Assembly (NCBI RefSeq): GCF_004208415.1
Contig: NZ_CP035758.1
Location: 186,001-250,000, forward strand
DNA from: Ktedonosporobacter rubrisoli
Lineage (GTDB): Bacteria; Chloroflexota; Ktedonobacteria; Ktedonobacterales; Ktedonobacteraceae
Length of the DNA: 64,000 nt
Direction of reading: 5' to 3'
The position numbers and the translations under genes were made by a program. Below, in pieces: positions 44,342 through 53,109 of this stretch. Under the pieces are notes generated by a model, which was not told the DNA's origin, made no database searches, and worked only from the letters and a program-made list of their open reading frames with translations. Position 1 is the first letter of the stretch. The number at the start of each line of letters is the position of its first letter.

Positions 44342-45382
44342 TTAGATATCGCACTCAGGCGAGAGAGCAGCAATATGCCGCACAAAAGCTGAGCGATACG
44401 CATAGAGCGCAGGCATTCCACCTGTATGAAGAAAGAGGACAGTATCTTCCTTCGTAAAACGTCCCTGACGCACCAAACCAATTAATCCTGCTGCCCCTTT
44501 CCCAGCATAGACCGGATCGAGCACAAGGCCTTCGAGCTGAGCAAACAAAGAAACCGCTTCCACCATCTCTGGAGTTGGTATGCCATATCCTGGCCCGGCA
44601 TAGCCTGCAACGACCTCAATGCGCTCATCGAGCGACGCAGGCCTGTGACGAAGATAGGTTGCAAGCTCATTGGAGAGATGCACCACATCTCGACGCACTC
44701 GCTCGGGCTCTGCATCTATATCGATCCCAAGAATATGTATAGCAGGCAATAGTGTAGCAGCACCGACGACCAGGCCGGCTTGCGTGCCGCTGCTTCCGCT
44801 GGCATGGACGATGGCATCGAATGAACAGGCATGCGACTGCATTTGCATAACCAGTTCCAGCACACAATTAACATACCCAAGTGCTCCCAAAACATTGGAG
44901 ACTCCATAGGGAATGATATATGGCTTCTTGCCCTGTTGCCGTAGCTTGTCCGCAAGCTGTTGCATGAAAACAACGCGATCCTCTTTAACCGAGCAGGGAT
45001 AAGCTTTCATTCTAAAGAGAGCATCCAGGAGCATATTGCCGCTTTCTTGATAATCTGGATCGACATTGGGAACCCGGTCAGTAATCACGGCGGCATGAAA
45101 ATCGAGGCCGAGCCTGGCGGTAGCAGCTGCAATCTGACGCAGGCTGTTCGATTGCACTACTCCTGCTGAGACAATAGTATCCGCCCCTTGCCCGAGCGCT
45201 TCGGCCAGAACAAACTCCAGCTTGCGTACTTTGTTGCCTCCCAGGCCCAAACCTGTTAAGTCATCTCGCTTCACGTAAATGCGCGGCCCATCAAGATAAG
45301 CTGAGAGGCGAGGACAATACTGCAATGGGGTCGGTAGCTCGGCAAGATTGATACGTGGCGTTGCCAGGAGAGTATCGCGCAT
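44342..45382 (-). CDS. PLP-dependent D-cysteine desulfhydrase / ACC deaminase family
   Basis: A 346-aa fold-type II PLP enzyme. The cofactor lysine is in LGLGGNKVRKLEF near residue 50, following VKRDDLTG; SAGVVQSNSLRQIAAA and HASGSSGTQAGLVVG form the substrate and phosphate loops. Family enzymes deaminate D-cysteine to pyruvate, H2S and ammonia, or open ACC. Sequence alone does not settle which, but the overall pattern is closer to DcyD-like proteins. The start follows AAAGGA. Confidence 0.88.
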   Translation of the reverse strand: MRDTLLATPRINLAELPTPLQYCPRLSAYLDGPRIYVKRDDLTGLGLGGNKVRKLEFVLAEALGQGADTIVSAGVVQSNSLRQIAAATARLGLDFHAAVITDRVPNVDPDYQESGNMLLDALFRMKAYPCSVKEDRVVFMQQLADKLRQQGKKPYIIPYGVSNVLGALGYVNCVLELVMQMQSHACSFDAIVHASGSSGTQAGLVVGAATLLPAIHILGIDIDAEPERVRRDVVHLSNELATYLRHRPASLDERIEVVAGYAGPGYGIPTPEMVEAVSLFAQLEGLVLDPVYAGKGAAGLIGLVRQGRFTKEDTVLFLHTGGMPALYAYRSAFVRHIAALSPECDI

Positions 45383-45455
45383 AGGTCATCCTTTCGAAAG
45401 AAGTGGCCTAAAGAAGAAAATAGTAGGTGGAAGCAGATAGATTAGCTTCGCGAAG

Positions 45456-45833
45456 CTAACCTCTGCCTCGAACATTGCGGATAGTTCCCTTACTGTTAAG
45501 GCTAAGAATACTGCCTATGCTTCCTACACTGAGAATGCTGCCAGCACTCCCTATACTCAGGATACTTCCTACGCTTCCTATACTCAGGATACTACCTGAA
45601 CAGCCGATACTCAGGATACTACCAAGGCTGCCAACGCTTCCCACACTTAACAGGCTTCCTACACTCCCTATGCTTCCTATACTCAGGATACTACCAAGGC
45701 TGCCAACGCTCAGCAGATTATTGCGGCTACAACTGCGCAGGTAGCTTTTCTTCTCCTCACCACTTTCATGCGTGGCCAGCGGTAAACACCAGATAAGCGT
45801 TGTCACTGACAGTCTTTGCTTTGTTGTGCTCAT
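45456..45833 (-). CDS. GSILSIGS tandem-repeat protein
   Basis: A 125-aa protein whose residues about 40-115 are a serine-periodic repeat (GSILSIGSV, GSILSIGSA, GSILSVGSI) with a 9-residue unit made of three S-x-x triplets. Such regular spacing suggests a solenoid or beta-helical ribbon with serine on one face. The N-terminal 40 residues include a hydrophobic stretch (TTLIWCLPLA) and one more cysteine in the repeat. The ribosome binding site is GGGGAGG, 12 nt from the ATG. Function is unknown. The minus strand is preferred because the antisense frame lacks such a site. Confidence 0.6.
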   Translation of the reverse strand: MSTTKQRLSVTTLIWCLPLATHESGEEKKSYLRSCSRNNLLSVGSLGSILSIGSIGSVGSLLSVGSVGSLGSILSIGCSGSILSIGSVGSILSIGSAGSILSVGSIGSILSLNSKGTIRNVRGRG

Positions 45834-46044
45834 TGCTTGCCGATCCTCCCCTTAAAATTATTCTCCAAGCAAGATTATAGCATTTCAAAGCTTCCCAATA
45901 CTGCCATATGTATTGGTTGCCAGATAAGTTCGCCGAAACGGGGAGATATGAGTCATGAGTGGAAATTGGCAAATTATAAGTCGACCCCTTTTACGCCCAT
46001 GTCCTCGATTGGTCCAGCCACGGTCCACATGAAACTGCGGCAAC

Positions 46045-46485
46045 TCAGCCGCGATCTTGGGCCAGCCCGATGAGAAGCCCTTCAGGTCCGCGGATGTAGC
46101 AGAGCCGAGATGCGTCTTGGTACTCGACAACTTCGCTGCTGACAAGCTCTGCGCCGTGCTTGCGGAGCCGGACGAGCGTATCGTCGATGTCGTCCACGGC
46201 AAACATGACGCGTAGGTAGCCCAGAGCGTTCACTGGGGCGTTCCGGTGATCAGCGACCACCGGGGGCGTGATAAATCGCGAGAGTTCAAGCCGGCTGTGG
46301 CCGTCTGGCGTGCGCATCATGACGATCTCAACGCGCTGGTCGCCTAATCCAGTGACACGCCCCGCCCATTCGCCTTCTACCATGGTTCGCCCTTCGAGTT
46401 CGAGGCCAAGCTCAGCGAAAAAAGAGATAGCAGCATCGAGGGATTCCACCACGATACCGATGTTGTCCATTCGTTTAAGCGTCAT
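46045..46485 (-). CDS. VOC (glyoxalase/bleomycin-resistance) family protein
   Basis: A 146-aa VOC-fold protein with two paired beta-alpha-beta-beta-beta modules. MDNIGIVVESLDAAISFFAE begins the first, LGYLRVMFAVDDIDDTLVRL the second, and CYIRGPEGLLIGLAQ gives the final metal-site Glu (RGPEG). Members are metal-dependent lyases, dioxygenases or drug-binding proteins. There is no adjacent partner. Its promoter is almost at the start codon (see 46492-46520). Confidence 0.87.
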   Translation of the reverse strand: MTLKRMDNIGIVVESLDAAISFFAELGLELEGRTMVEGEWAGRVTGLGDQRVEIVMMRTPDGHSRLELSRFITPPVVADHRNAPVNALGYLRVMFAVDDIDDTLVRLRKHGAELVSSEVVEYQDASRLCYIRGPEGLLIGLAQDRG

Positions 46486-46491
46486 GTGTCC

Positions 46492-46520
46492 ATTCTATAA
46501 TGTGTCGTCATTTCTGTCAA
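46492..46520 (-). promoter_or_regulatory. Promoter of the VOC gene, leaderless
   Basis: On the minus strand TTGACA (46520-46515), a 17-bp spacer and TAGAAT (46497-46492). The ATG at 46485 begins 6-7 nt after the -10 box, so the expected transcript starts at or next to the start codon; no ribosome binding site is visible. Confidence 0.65.
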
Positions 46521-47054
46521 CGAACGCACACCAGGACGCTCGTCGCTGCTCCAGCGTCACGCATCGCCGGCGATGATCACCCCGCGACCATCTCCCCCTT
46601 ATGAAACCTCACCAATAATCTGGAATCTTGTTCACTCTCACTAATCGTGCTCCTGGTTAAAACGCAGATAGTCATTCGTGCAATCAGCACTCTGATTGCT
46701 TGTGCTGTTACCTGACGTATCCTACTTGGCCCTGTTTGAAGCAAAATGCTGCCCAGCGAAATCAAGAGGGCGATCAGCGAGAGTGAGTAAGACCCACATA
46801 TGTATCCGAAAAATCAGCATTGACTCATCTATTCAGGCTCAAGGAACTGGCGAAATTTGATCAGAAGTGGCGAATTTATGGTTTTTCTGACAATATGCAC
46901 ACTATTCTTAAAATTTCCAGCGCTTCGTTACAACGTTTAGCCACGGTGTAGGCCTGCCTTAAGGCCCTACTTTAAAGCAGTTCCGCAGCCTCTTCACAAG
47001 GCAGATCCACACCTGGCAAAGTTTATATCACAAACGGTGCTACACAGCTACCAC
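46521..47054. other. Intergenic region with a 20-bp-period motif
   Basis: About 530 bp without a supportable gene. TGGCGAA occurs at 46848 and 46868 in phase (20 bp apart) with similar sequence after each, reminiscent of transposase-binding repeats at the ends of IS21-like elements. No transposase frame is left. Confidence 0.35.
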
Positions 47055-47999
47055 TTAGCGACAGGCTACCCGATAAGCATCCAGGACCATATGTTTATAG
47101 AGTGAATTGAAGTTCATCTTGTTAGCCTGGGGACAGAACAAGGAAGGAGTTTCATGATTCCCGTCATCTGAGTATTCTACCTCCATCACTGCCTTGCCAG
47201 CCCGGGTAAAATTTTGCAGCGAATGGCAAACTTCCAATGAATTATCTCCATCTGATTTAGCCTGCCCGAAGCACTGTTCATCCAGCTCCCAATCAAAGTA
47301 AGGCAAAAGATCTTTGATCTGTTCGGTATCATTCTTTAGGGCAACCGAGAGGCCGCGCTGATGCGCCTGGTTAGCAATCCAGGTGTTATACTTGAGCTGA
47401 TCCCGACCCGTGAGCGGAAATCCAGACGTATTGGCATAGCCATCGACATTATCAGGCTCAACTCCATCAAAACCCTTAGCTTTGCACATGTCCAGGCGCG
47501 CCGCCATTATCGGTTCAAGGTCCGCCATATCGCGAATATCCAGCCAACGTTCATCGGGAAAACCATCAAGTACATTTCCCCGCACCTTAGATGGGAATTT
47601 GCTTGCATCCGGGCGAAATTTCTCCCAGGTCCCAACGCTAATATAGCAAATGACCTTACGACCAGCTGCATGCAGTGCTTTTACTAGGTCCGCGCTATTA
47701 GTGAAACCATCAATATCATACATAGCAACATTGATGGACTGATCAAGATTTCCTGTGAGTTGCCATTGCCAGCTTGTTTTGAGCTCTGGATGCCAGCATC
47801 CTGGACAATTGACAGGGGGCGGCAACGAAGCTGCCGTACCCACTTGGGGCGCTGCAGCATGGGCGGATGGGCCACATGCTGCTATAAACAGTGTTAGCAG
47901 CGTCAATATGGAGAGCCAAAAAGCTGGTTTTATCAACGCCACTACACGAACAGGCCTACGAGTAAACGACATACATATCCTCCTTGATTTAAACGACAT
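47055..47999 (-). CDS. GH114 endo-alpha-1,4-polygalactosaminidase lipoprotein
   Basis: A secreted lipoprotein of about 314 aa. The signal peptide ends at a lipobox (LTLFIAACGPS, Cys about residue 45). The GH114 TIM barrel follows: SWQWQLTGNLDQSINVAMYD, KVICYISVGTWEKFRPDASK, FDGVEPDNVDGYANTSGF with the candidate acidic catalytic residues. The family cuts alpha-1,4-linked galactosamine polymers. The start is 47999 or 47972; both ATGs have a full AAGGAGG because that segment is duplicated. It is last in an operon with an ABC sugar importer. Confidence 0.85.
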   Translation of the reverse strand: MSFKSRRICMSFTRRPVRVVALIKPAFWLSILTLLTLFIAACGPSAHAAAPQVGTAASLPPPVNCPGCWHPELKTSWQWQLTGNLDQSINVAMYDIDGFTNSADLVKALHAAGRKVICYISVGTWEKFRPDASKFPSKVRGNVLDGFPDERWLDIRDMADLEPIMAARLDMCKAKGFDGVEPDNVDGYANTSGFPLTGRDQLKYNTWIANQAHQRGLSVALKNDTEQIKDLLPYFDWELDEQCFGQAKSDGDNSLEVCHSLQNFTRAGKAVMEVEYSDDGNHETPSLFCPQANKMNFNSLYKHMVLDAYRVACR

Positions 48000-48118
48000 A
48001 CGTGTTCCTCCTTGATACAATTGCGCAGACACAATTGCGTATTTTCTCCCTATTAGCCAGACACCATGCAAGCCCCTTAACGCTCAAATTTCCTCCAGGG
48101 AGAAATATCTAAAATGTG

Positions 48119-49543
48119 CTAGCCTCCACTAGCCTGGATTACCGCATCACCATCTTGCACGGCCTTATTTGTAGCTTGTTGAACTGAGGCCTGACCCAGG
48201 AACATCAGGTTAAAATCATCGTGAATTTTTGTGGAAGATTCGTTAAAAGCAGGCGTTATAGGAGCCGTGACTGTTTGGCCCTCAGCCTCCTTGAGAAAAG
48301 GTTCAACGTCAATACCCTGCTTTTTCCAGTAGTCTGCAAAGAGAGGCGCTGCGCTCTTGACTCCAGGCCAGACCGTCCCCATGCCAGCCACAATACGCTG
48401 CGATTCAGGCGACGCCAGCCACTTGAAGAGCTCCCAGGCCTCCTGTGGATGAGGCGTCCTGGCGTTGATCGAATCGGAAAGGCCATTGAGCACACTGATA
48501 CGACCTTTAGGACCCGCGGGAAGTTCTATAACGCCAAAGGGGAAATTCACTTGCTTGGAGAGGTAGGCAACATTCCATGAGCCAGTCTGAATCATTGCCG
48601 CTTTGCCACGCGCAAAGAGCTGGGTCACGGCATCGCCAGAGTTATTCGTCTCTGAGGCTGAGGGCGAAACGTGCCATTTTAGAATGAGATCTACCAGGAA
48701 TTGCAAAGCCTGCACAGAGGGGGGCTGATTATACTCGAAATGTTGCCCATAGGCCTTATCCATGAACTTGCCACCATTCATGGCGATATAATTCCAGTAC
48801 ATTTCCTGGTCTAAGTTTGCCGAAACAAATCCATACTGCGAAATAGCGTTTGCATCGAAACCAGCTTGGTCAGCATGGTGACCATTCTTATCAAGCGTGA
48901 GCTGCTGACACAATTTAAGAAACGAGCCACCATCTGTGGGATTCCAGCTCAGCTCATTCGGCACAGTAATACCCATCTTCTTAAAGATTGCCTTGTTATA
49001 GAAAAGGGCTATCGTGTCCCAATCCTTGGGCAAACCATAATATTTTCCTTGATAGGTATAGAGATTGAGCAGCGAGGGGTAATAGATAGAGAGATCCAGG
49101 TGATCCTTCTGGATCAACGGCGTCACGTCCATGATCTGGCCCTGCATTGCATAATGGGGAAAATAGGTAAGGTCACTCCAGAACACATCTGGCGCTGCTC
49201 CGGCTACTATCTCCGTATCCAGCTTTTGCCAGTATTGATCATATTCTGTCTGCTGAATAGTTACCTCGATATTGGGATGCTGCTTCTCAAACTCATCGAT
49301 TGATTTCTGATAAGCAGGCTGCTCGGTTGATTCCCAGAGCGCATAGGTGAGATGAACCTTACCATTTTGCGCTCCGCTCCCACCGCAGGCCACAAGGCTT
49401 ATCAGCAATATTACGGCCACCATAGATAGGGCAAGCCACTGCCTCGGAGCTAAGCGAAAAGGCTCTCGCCATAGCTGAGCGCGCTTCAGCTCGTCTGGAT
49501 ATCTGAAACTTATTAGATCTGTAAACTGCCGACGTCTTTGCAT
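48119..49543 (-). CDS. ABC transporter solute-binding lipoprotein (family 1)
   Basis: About 474 aa. A positively charged N-terminus leads to a helix (LALSMVAVILLISLVACGGS) with lipobox LVAC, so the protein is anchored outside the membrane. The type I sugar-binding fold follows: VHLTYALWESTEQPAYQKSI, APDVFWSDLTYF, YYGLPKDWDTIALFYNKAIF, and the conserved AMIQTGSW near residue 340. Start 49543 has AAGGAG at 9 nt; a TTG at 49561 is less likely. It lies just after the two permease genes and before GH114. Confidence 0.9.
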   Translation of the reverse strand: MQRRRQFTDLISFRYPDELKRAQLWREPFRLAPRQWLALSMVAVILLISLVACGGSGAQNGKVHLTYALWESTEQPAYQKSIDEFEKQHPNIEVTIQQTEYDQYWQKLDTEIVAGAAPDVFWSDLTYFPHYAMQGQIMDVTPLIQKDHLDLSIYYPSLLNLYTYQGKYYGLPKDWDTIALFYNKAIFKKMGITVPNELSWNPTDGGSFLKLCQQLTLDKNGHHADQAGFDANAISQYGFVSANLDQEMYWNYIAMNGGKFMDKAYGQHFEYNQPPSVQALQFLVDLILKWHVSPSASETNNSGDAVTQLFARGKAAMIQTGSWNVAYLSKQVNFPFGVIELPAGPKGRISVLNGLSDSINARTPHPQEAWELFKWLASPESQRIVAGMGTVWPGVKSAAPLFADYWKKQGIDVEPFLKEAEGQTVTAPITPAFNESSTKIHDDFNLMFLGQASVQQATNKAVQDGDAVIQASGG

Positions 49544-49614
49544 CTCTTCTGGCTCCTTCAAAGCAATTGAGCGATATTACAGACATACGAAAGGGCATCC
49601 GCGCCAGGGCTAGA

Positions 49615-50559
49615 TTACTTGAATCCACTGAGGTGAATCGAGCGAACTATCTGTTTCTGGAAGACAAAAAACAGGAGGAGGAGCGGTCCCAGAATAATGA
49701 AGGTTGCGGCCATCATCAGGTTCCACTGAGCCCCGTGCATCGATTGAAACGACGAAACGCCAACCGTGAGCACTTTGAGAGCATCCGAATAAGTCACGAT
49801 AAGAGGCCAGAGAAAATCATTCCAGGCCTGCACAAACGTAATAATGGCAAGCGTTGCCAGGATCGGACGACTTAACGGCAGGATGAGATGGGTAATTATT
49901 TGTAGCGTCGTAGCCCCCTCAATGCGGGCAGAGCTCTCAAGATCCTGCGGGATCGTACGAAAGAACTGGCGCATCAAAAAGATGCCATAGGGCGAGCCAA
50001 GCACTGACGGAATGATCAGCCCATAGTACGTGTTAATCCAGCCGAACGCACGCATCAGCATGAACATCGGAATAAGCGTCACGATATTAGGAACCATCAT
50101 CGTGGCCAGGTAGAGCCAGAACAATATCTCGCGTCCGGGAAATTCGATACGTGCAAAGGCATAGGCAGCAAACGTACCAAAGACAAGCTGACCCAGAGTT
50201 GCAAAGCCCGCATACAACAGGGTATGGGCTATATATCCAGGAAAGTTATACTGCGTTAAAACATCACTATAACTCTGCAGCGTAAATACCGTGGGCAGCG
50301 ACCAGGGCTCGCCGCTGAAGAGCTGGTTTGCCGGTTTGAATGATGTCAGTAGGACCAGTAAATAGGGAAATAAAGAGAGAAACGCGCCCACCGTGAGCAC
50401 CAGGTACCAGAGAGAATAGCCAGGAAGACGCTGCAAAAACCTTCTCCGCCTCTCTTTTTGCATATCGCTTCTCCCTCCATCTGACGGAAGTGCCAGTCCA
50501 GAAGAAACCATCAGTAACCCCCCTTTCCTTTTTCTGCTAGCCAGGGACAGCCTTGCCAT
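49615..50559 (-). CDS. ABC sugar transporter permease (MalG type)
   Basis: An inner-membrane permease with six helices and the EAA loop (DLESSARIEGATTLQIITHLILPLSRPI) that contacts the ATPase. The ATG at 50559 overlaps the stop of the upstream permease as TAATG. ATG 50463, behind GGAGGGAG, gives the usual 280-aa MalG length and may be the real start. No ATPase gene is in the operon, so it probably shares an MsmK-like ATPase encoded elsewhere. Confidence 0.88.
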   Translation of the reverse strand: MARLSLASRKRKGGLLMVSSGLALPSDGGRSDMQKERRRRFLQRLPGYSLWYLVLTVGAFLSLFPYLLVLLTSFKPANQLFSGEPWSLPTVFTLQSYSDVLTQYNFPGYIAHTLLYAGFATLGQLVFGTFAAYAFARIEFPGREILFWLYLATMMVPNIVTLIPMFMLMRAFGWINTYYGLIIPSVLGSPYGIFLMRQFFRTIPQDLESSARIEGATTLQIITHLILPLSRPILATLAIITFVQAWNDFLWPLIVTYSDALKVLTVGVSSFQSMHGAQWNLMMAATFIILGPLLLLFFVFQKQIVRSIHLSGFK

Positions 50560-51590
50560 TAGCTCAGATCGTAGGTTGTCCGCTTATGGAAGTAGAGAGC
50601 CAGCAGCAGAGTAACAAACATCAGTATTGCAAATAACACCATTGAAAGTGCCGAGGCATAGCCTGCATGGAAGAATTGGAAGGCCTGCTGAAAAATGTAG
50701 AAGTTGAGGACATTGGTTGAGCCAGCAGGTCCACCCTTGGTCATCGTATAGACGGTATCGAAGAGCTGAAATGAACCAATAATATTGGTTACAAGTACAA
50801 AGAACATAGTTGGGTTAAGCAAAGGGAGCGTGACCTTGAAGAAGCTCTGGAAGGGAGTAGCTCCATCAATGTACGCGGCTTCATACAAATGCTCGGGAAT
50901 GCTCTGCAAACCAGCCAGGAAGAAGAGCATAGTATAGCCGACATTCTGCCAGAGGGTCACAATAACAATCGATGGCAGAGCCCATTGCTGCGAGACTAAC
51001 CATTGTGGACCATGGATACCAAGTAACAAGAGAAAATTGTTGAGCGCACCAAATTGCGGGTCGAAAATCCATTGCCAGACAATCCCCATGGCGACTGGCG
51101 TTGCCATCCAGGGAACAGCAAAAAGCGTGCGATAAATACCTAAGCCAGGCAACCTTTTATTCATAAATATGGCCAGCAACAGAGCCAGCAAGGTCTGCAA
51201 CGGAATGTTGAGCAGAACAAAATAGACGCTTACTCCCAGCGAACGCCACACAACGGGATTCTGAAAAAGCGAGATATAGTTTTGCAAACCAATAAAGCGT
51301 GGCTGTGATAATAGCCCCCAATCAAAGAAACTGAGTCCAGCCACAACAAAGACAGGGAGTAGTAAGAACAACACCAACCCAAGTAGACTGGGAAAGAGGA
51401 ACACATAAGCTTGAAGAGCCATGCGCAAGCGGAAGTCGAAGGTGCGCCCAGGTCTCCCCGGCTCATAGGCCCTACTAATAGCTATATGGCCAGCAGATGA
51501 GCTTGACGAGCTCCCGGACAGTAAAGCATCGCTTCTGGATCTCGCCTCCTTGGCAGGAGGACCCTCTACACTTCGTTGAAAGCGCCGCAT
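50559..51590 (-). CDS. ABC sugar transporter permease (MalF type)
   Basis: A 343-aa permease, first gene of the importer operon. After a hydrophilic 50-residue N-terminus with a serine run (SGSSSSSSAG) come about six helices, beginning AYVFLFPSLLGLVLFLLLPV, and the EAA loop LYEAAYIDGATPFQSFFKVT. It pairs with the MalG-type protein to form the channel. The start follows AGAAGGA. It is transcribed divergently from the LacI gene at 51979. Confidence 0.9.
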   Translation of the reverse strand: MRRFQRSVEGPPAKEARSRSDALLSGSSSSSSAGHIAISRAYEPGRPGRTFDFRLRMALQAYVFLFPSLLGLVLFLLLPVFVVAGLSFFDWGLLSQPRFIGLQNYISLFQNPVVWRSLGVSVYFVLLNIPLQTLLALLLAIFMNKRLPGLGIYRTLFAVPWMATPVAMGIVWQWIFDPQFGALNNFLLLLGIHGPQWLVSQQWALPSIVIVTLWQNVGYTMLFFLAGLQSIPEHLYEAAYIDGATPFQSFFKVTLPLLNPTMFFVLVTNIIGSFQLFDTVYTMTKGGPAGSTNVLNFYIFQQAFQFFHAGYASALSMVLFAILMFVTLLLALYFHKRTTYDLS

Positions 51591-51978
51591 ACATCTACAT
51601 CCTTCTCAAATAAATACGGACCGGCTACAAATCTAGCTAGACGTAACGGTTAACAATTTAGCAGAGCGACAGTGGCTACGACTTTTATGGGCAAGTAGTC
51701 GCTAGCCAAGGATTGTATGATAGCGTGCCAGGATCGAGAGATAATCGAGATTGAGCAGATGATGACGATTCAACGAGAAAATCATCACCTGCTGTGTACT
51801 CGGGTACATAAACTATGGAGCAAATATAGCATCCGTTTCCGCTCCTGTCAAGGGAATTTTAAATAGGTACTACGAGATTTAAGGGCGAGCTTTTAAAAAT
51901 TCTTGACAAAATGCTTTCCATACGCCATAATTTCGCTAGATAAGTGAACACGGATACACGCCAAAGGAGAAGTTCAGT
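51591..51978. other. Divergent regulatory region of the carbohydrate locus
   Basis: 388 bp between the permease operon and lacI. It holds the lacI promoter (51903-51931) and TAACGGTTA (51644-51652), a short odd palindrome that could be part of a LacI operator. No gene is supportable. Confidence 0.45.
51903..51931 (+). promoter_or_regulatory. Promoter of the lacI-GH4-SDR operon
   Basis: TTGACA (51903-51908), a 17-bp spacer and CATAAT (51926-51931), 48 bp before the lacI start. Confidence 0.6.
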
Positions 51979-53031
51979 ATGGCAACGAGCAGGCAAGTTG
52001 CCCAATTAGCCGGAGTTTCGCGTGCAACAGTCTCACGCGTTTTAAATGGATCGCCACGTATTAGCGCAGAGGCAAGAGACCGCGTACATGCCGCTATGAA
52101 AGCGCTTGGCTATGAGCCTGACGTAGTTGCGCAAAATTTAGCGCGGCAGCGTTCATATATGATTGCCCTGGGACTGTATCATGAGGGGGAGGAGCTGGCC
52201 ATCTCTACTCTGAGTCGGACCGAGAACTATTATTACCTGGATATGATCAAGTACATTGACCGGGGAGTAGCGGCAGCCGGTTACGATTTATTTCTTCCCT
52301 CCTTGGCGCAGAATAAGGCTCCAGAGAATTATATTCGCAGCTTGCGGGCACGCCGTATCGCTGGCACGATCATGCTCGCTCTCGACCTGGCAGATGTGCG
52401 CATTCAAGCTTTGCTACAATCAGCAATACCCACAGTTTTTATCGATACCCGAGGACAAGGTGAGCACGCTACCTATGTAGATTCAAACCATATGGATGGC
52501 GCGCGCCAGGTAACAGAGCATCTTCTCTCGCTTGGACACAGGCGTATCGCTATTGTCACCGGACCGCTTACAGATCCAGCCAGCACAGAACGTTTACTTG
52601 GCTTTCAGCAAACCCTGGCCCACGCTGGCATCGCCTTAGATCCCGGTTTATTATGCCTGACCGGCTGGAACACTGATGAAGCATATCGAGCTACTCGCAC
52701 GTTTCTTGAGCAGAGGCACGACTTCACAGCTATCATTGCCGGTAGCGATATGATGGCTCTTGGTATTCTGCGCGCTCTTCATGAACGTGGCTTGCGTGTC
52801 CCTCAAGACGTATCTCTCACCGGCTTTGATGATCTTGCAATCAGTCAATATATCGTTCCCTCCCTTACGACCGTAAAAGCCGATCGGGAAACGATGAGCA
52901 AAGGGGCAGTACAACGGCTTATGGCGCTGGTCGAAGGTGAAGATGCGGTACCACCTCTGATTGTGCCGTCGCAGCTCATCATTCGCGAATCAACAGGTCC
53001 GGCTCCCTCGCCTTCCATGCAGGAAAAATGA
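51979..53031 (+). CDS. LacI/GalR family repressor
   Basis: A 350-aa LacI regulator. The HTH opens at the extreme N-terminus (SRQVAQLAGVSRATVSRVLN), followed by the effector domain with VDSNHMDGARQVTEHLLSLG, HRRIAIVTGP and DVSLTGFDDLAISQYIVPSL. The ribosome binding site is AAAGGAG. It is divergent from the ABC importer operon and upstream of the GH4 gene, so it presumably controls both arms of the locus. Confidence 0.92.
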   Translation: MATSRQVAQLAGVSRATVSRVLNGSPRISAEARDRVHAAMKALGYEPDVVAQNLARQRSYMIALGLYHEGEELAISTLSRTENYYYLDMIKYIDRGVAAAGYDLFLPSLAQNKAPENYIRSLRARRIAGTIMLALDLADVRIQALLQSAIPTVFIDTRGQGEHATYVDSNHMDGARQVTEHLLSLGHRRIAIVTGPLTDPASTERLLGFQQTLAHAGIALDPGLLCLTGWNTDEAYRATRTFLEQRHDFTAIIAGSDMMALGILRALHERGLRVPQDVSLTGFDDLAISQYIVPSLTTVKADRETMSKGAVQRLMALVEGEDAVPPLIVPSQLIIRESTGPAPSPSMQEK

Positions 53032-53109
53032 GGGCCTGAAGAACTATTATCTATTTTCATTTTTTAGTAAGTTCTGGACTCACCCTTAGTAGAAGGAGCT
53101 TCATCCACG

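Noticed and set aside
45480..45730. Regular DNA repeats that could look like a CRISPR array
   Set aside because: The repeats are imperfect, have no unique spacers and are in phase with codons of the repeat protein.
45475..45744. Plus-strand frame of Leu/Pro/Arg repeats (LPILRILP)
   Set aside because: It is the antisense reading of the GSILSIGS repeat gene and lacks a ribosome binding site.
46577..46765. 62-codon minus-strand frame
   Set aside because: No recognisable family or ribosome binding site in a region that looks like decayed mobile DNA.
48866..49303. 145-codon plus-strand frame opposite the solute-binding protein
   Set aside because: Antisense shadow of a well-supported lipoprotein gene.
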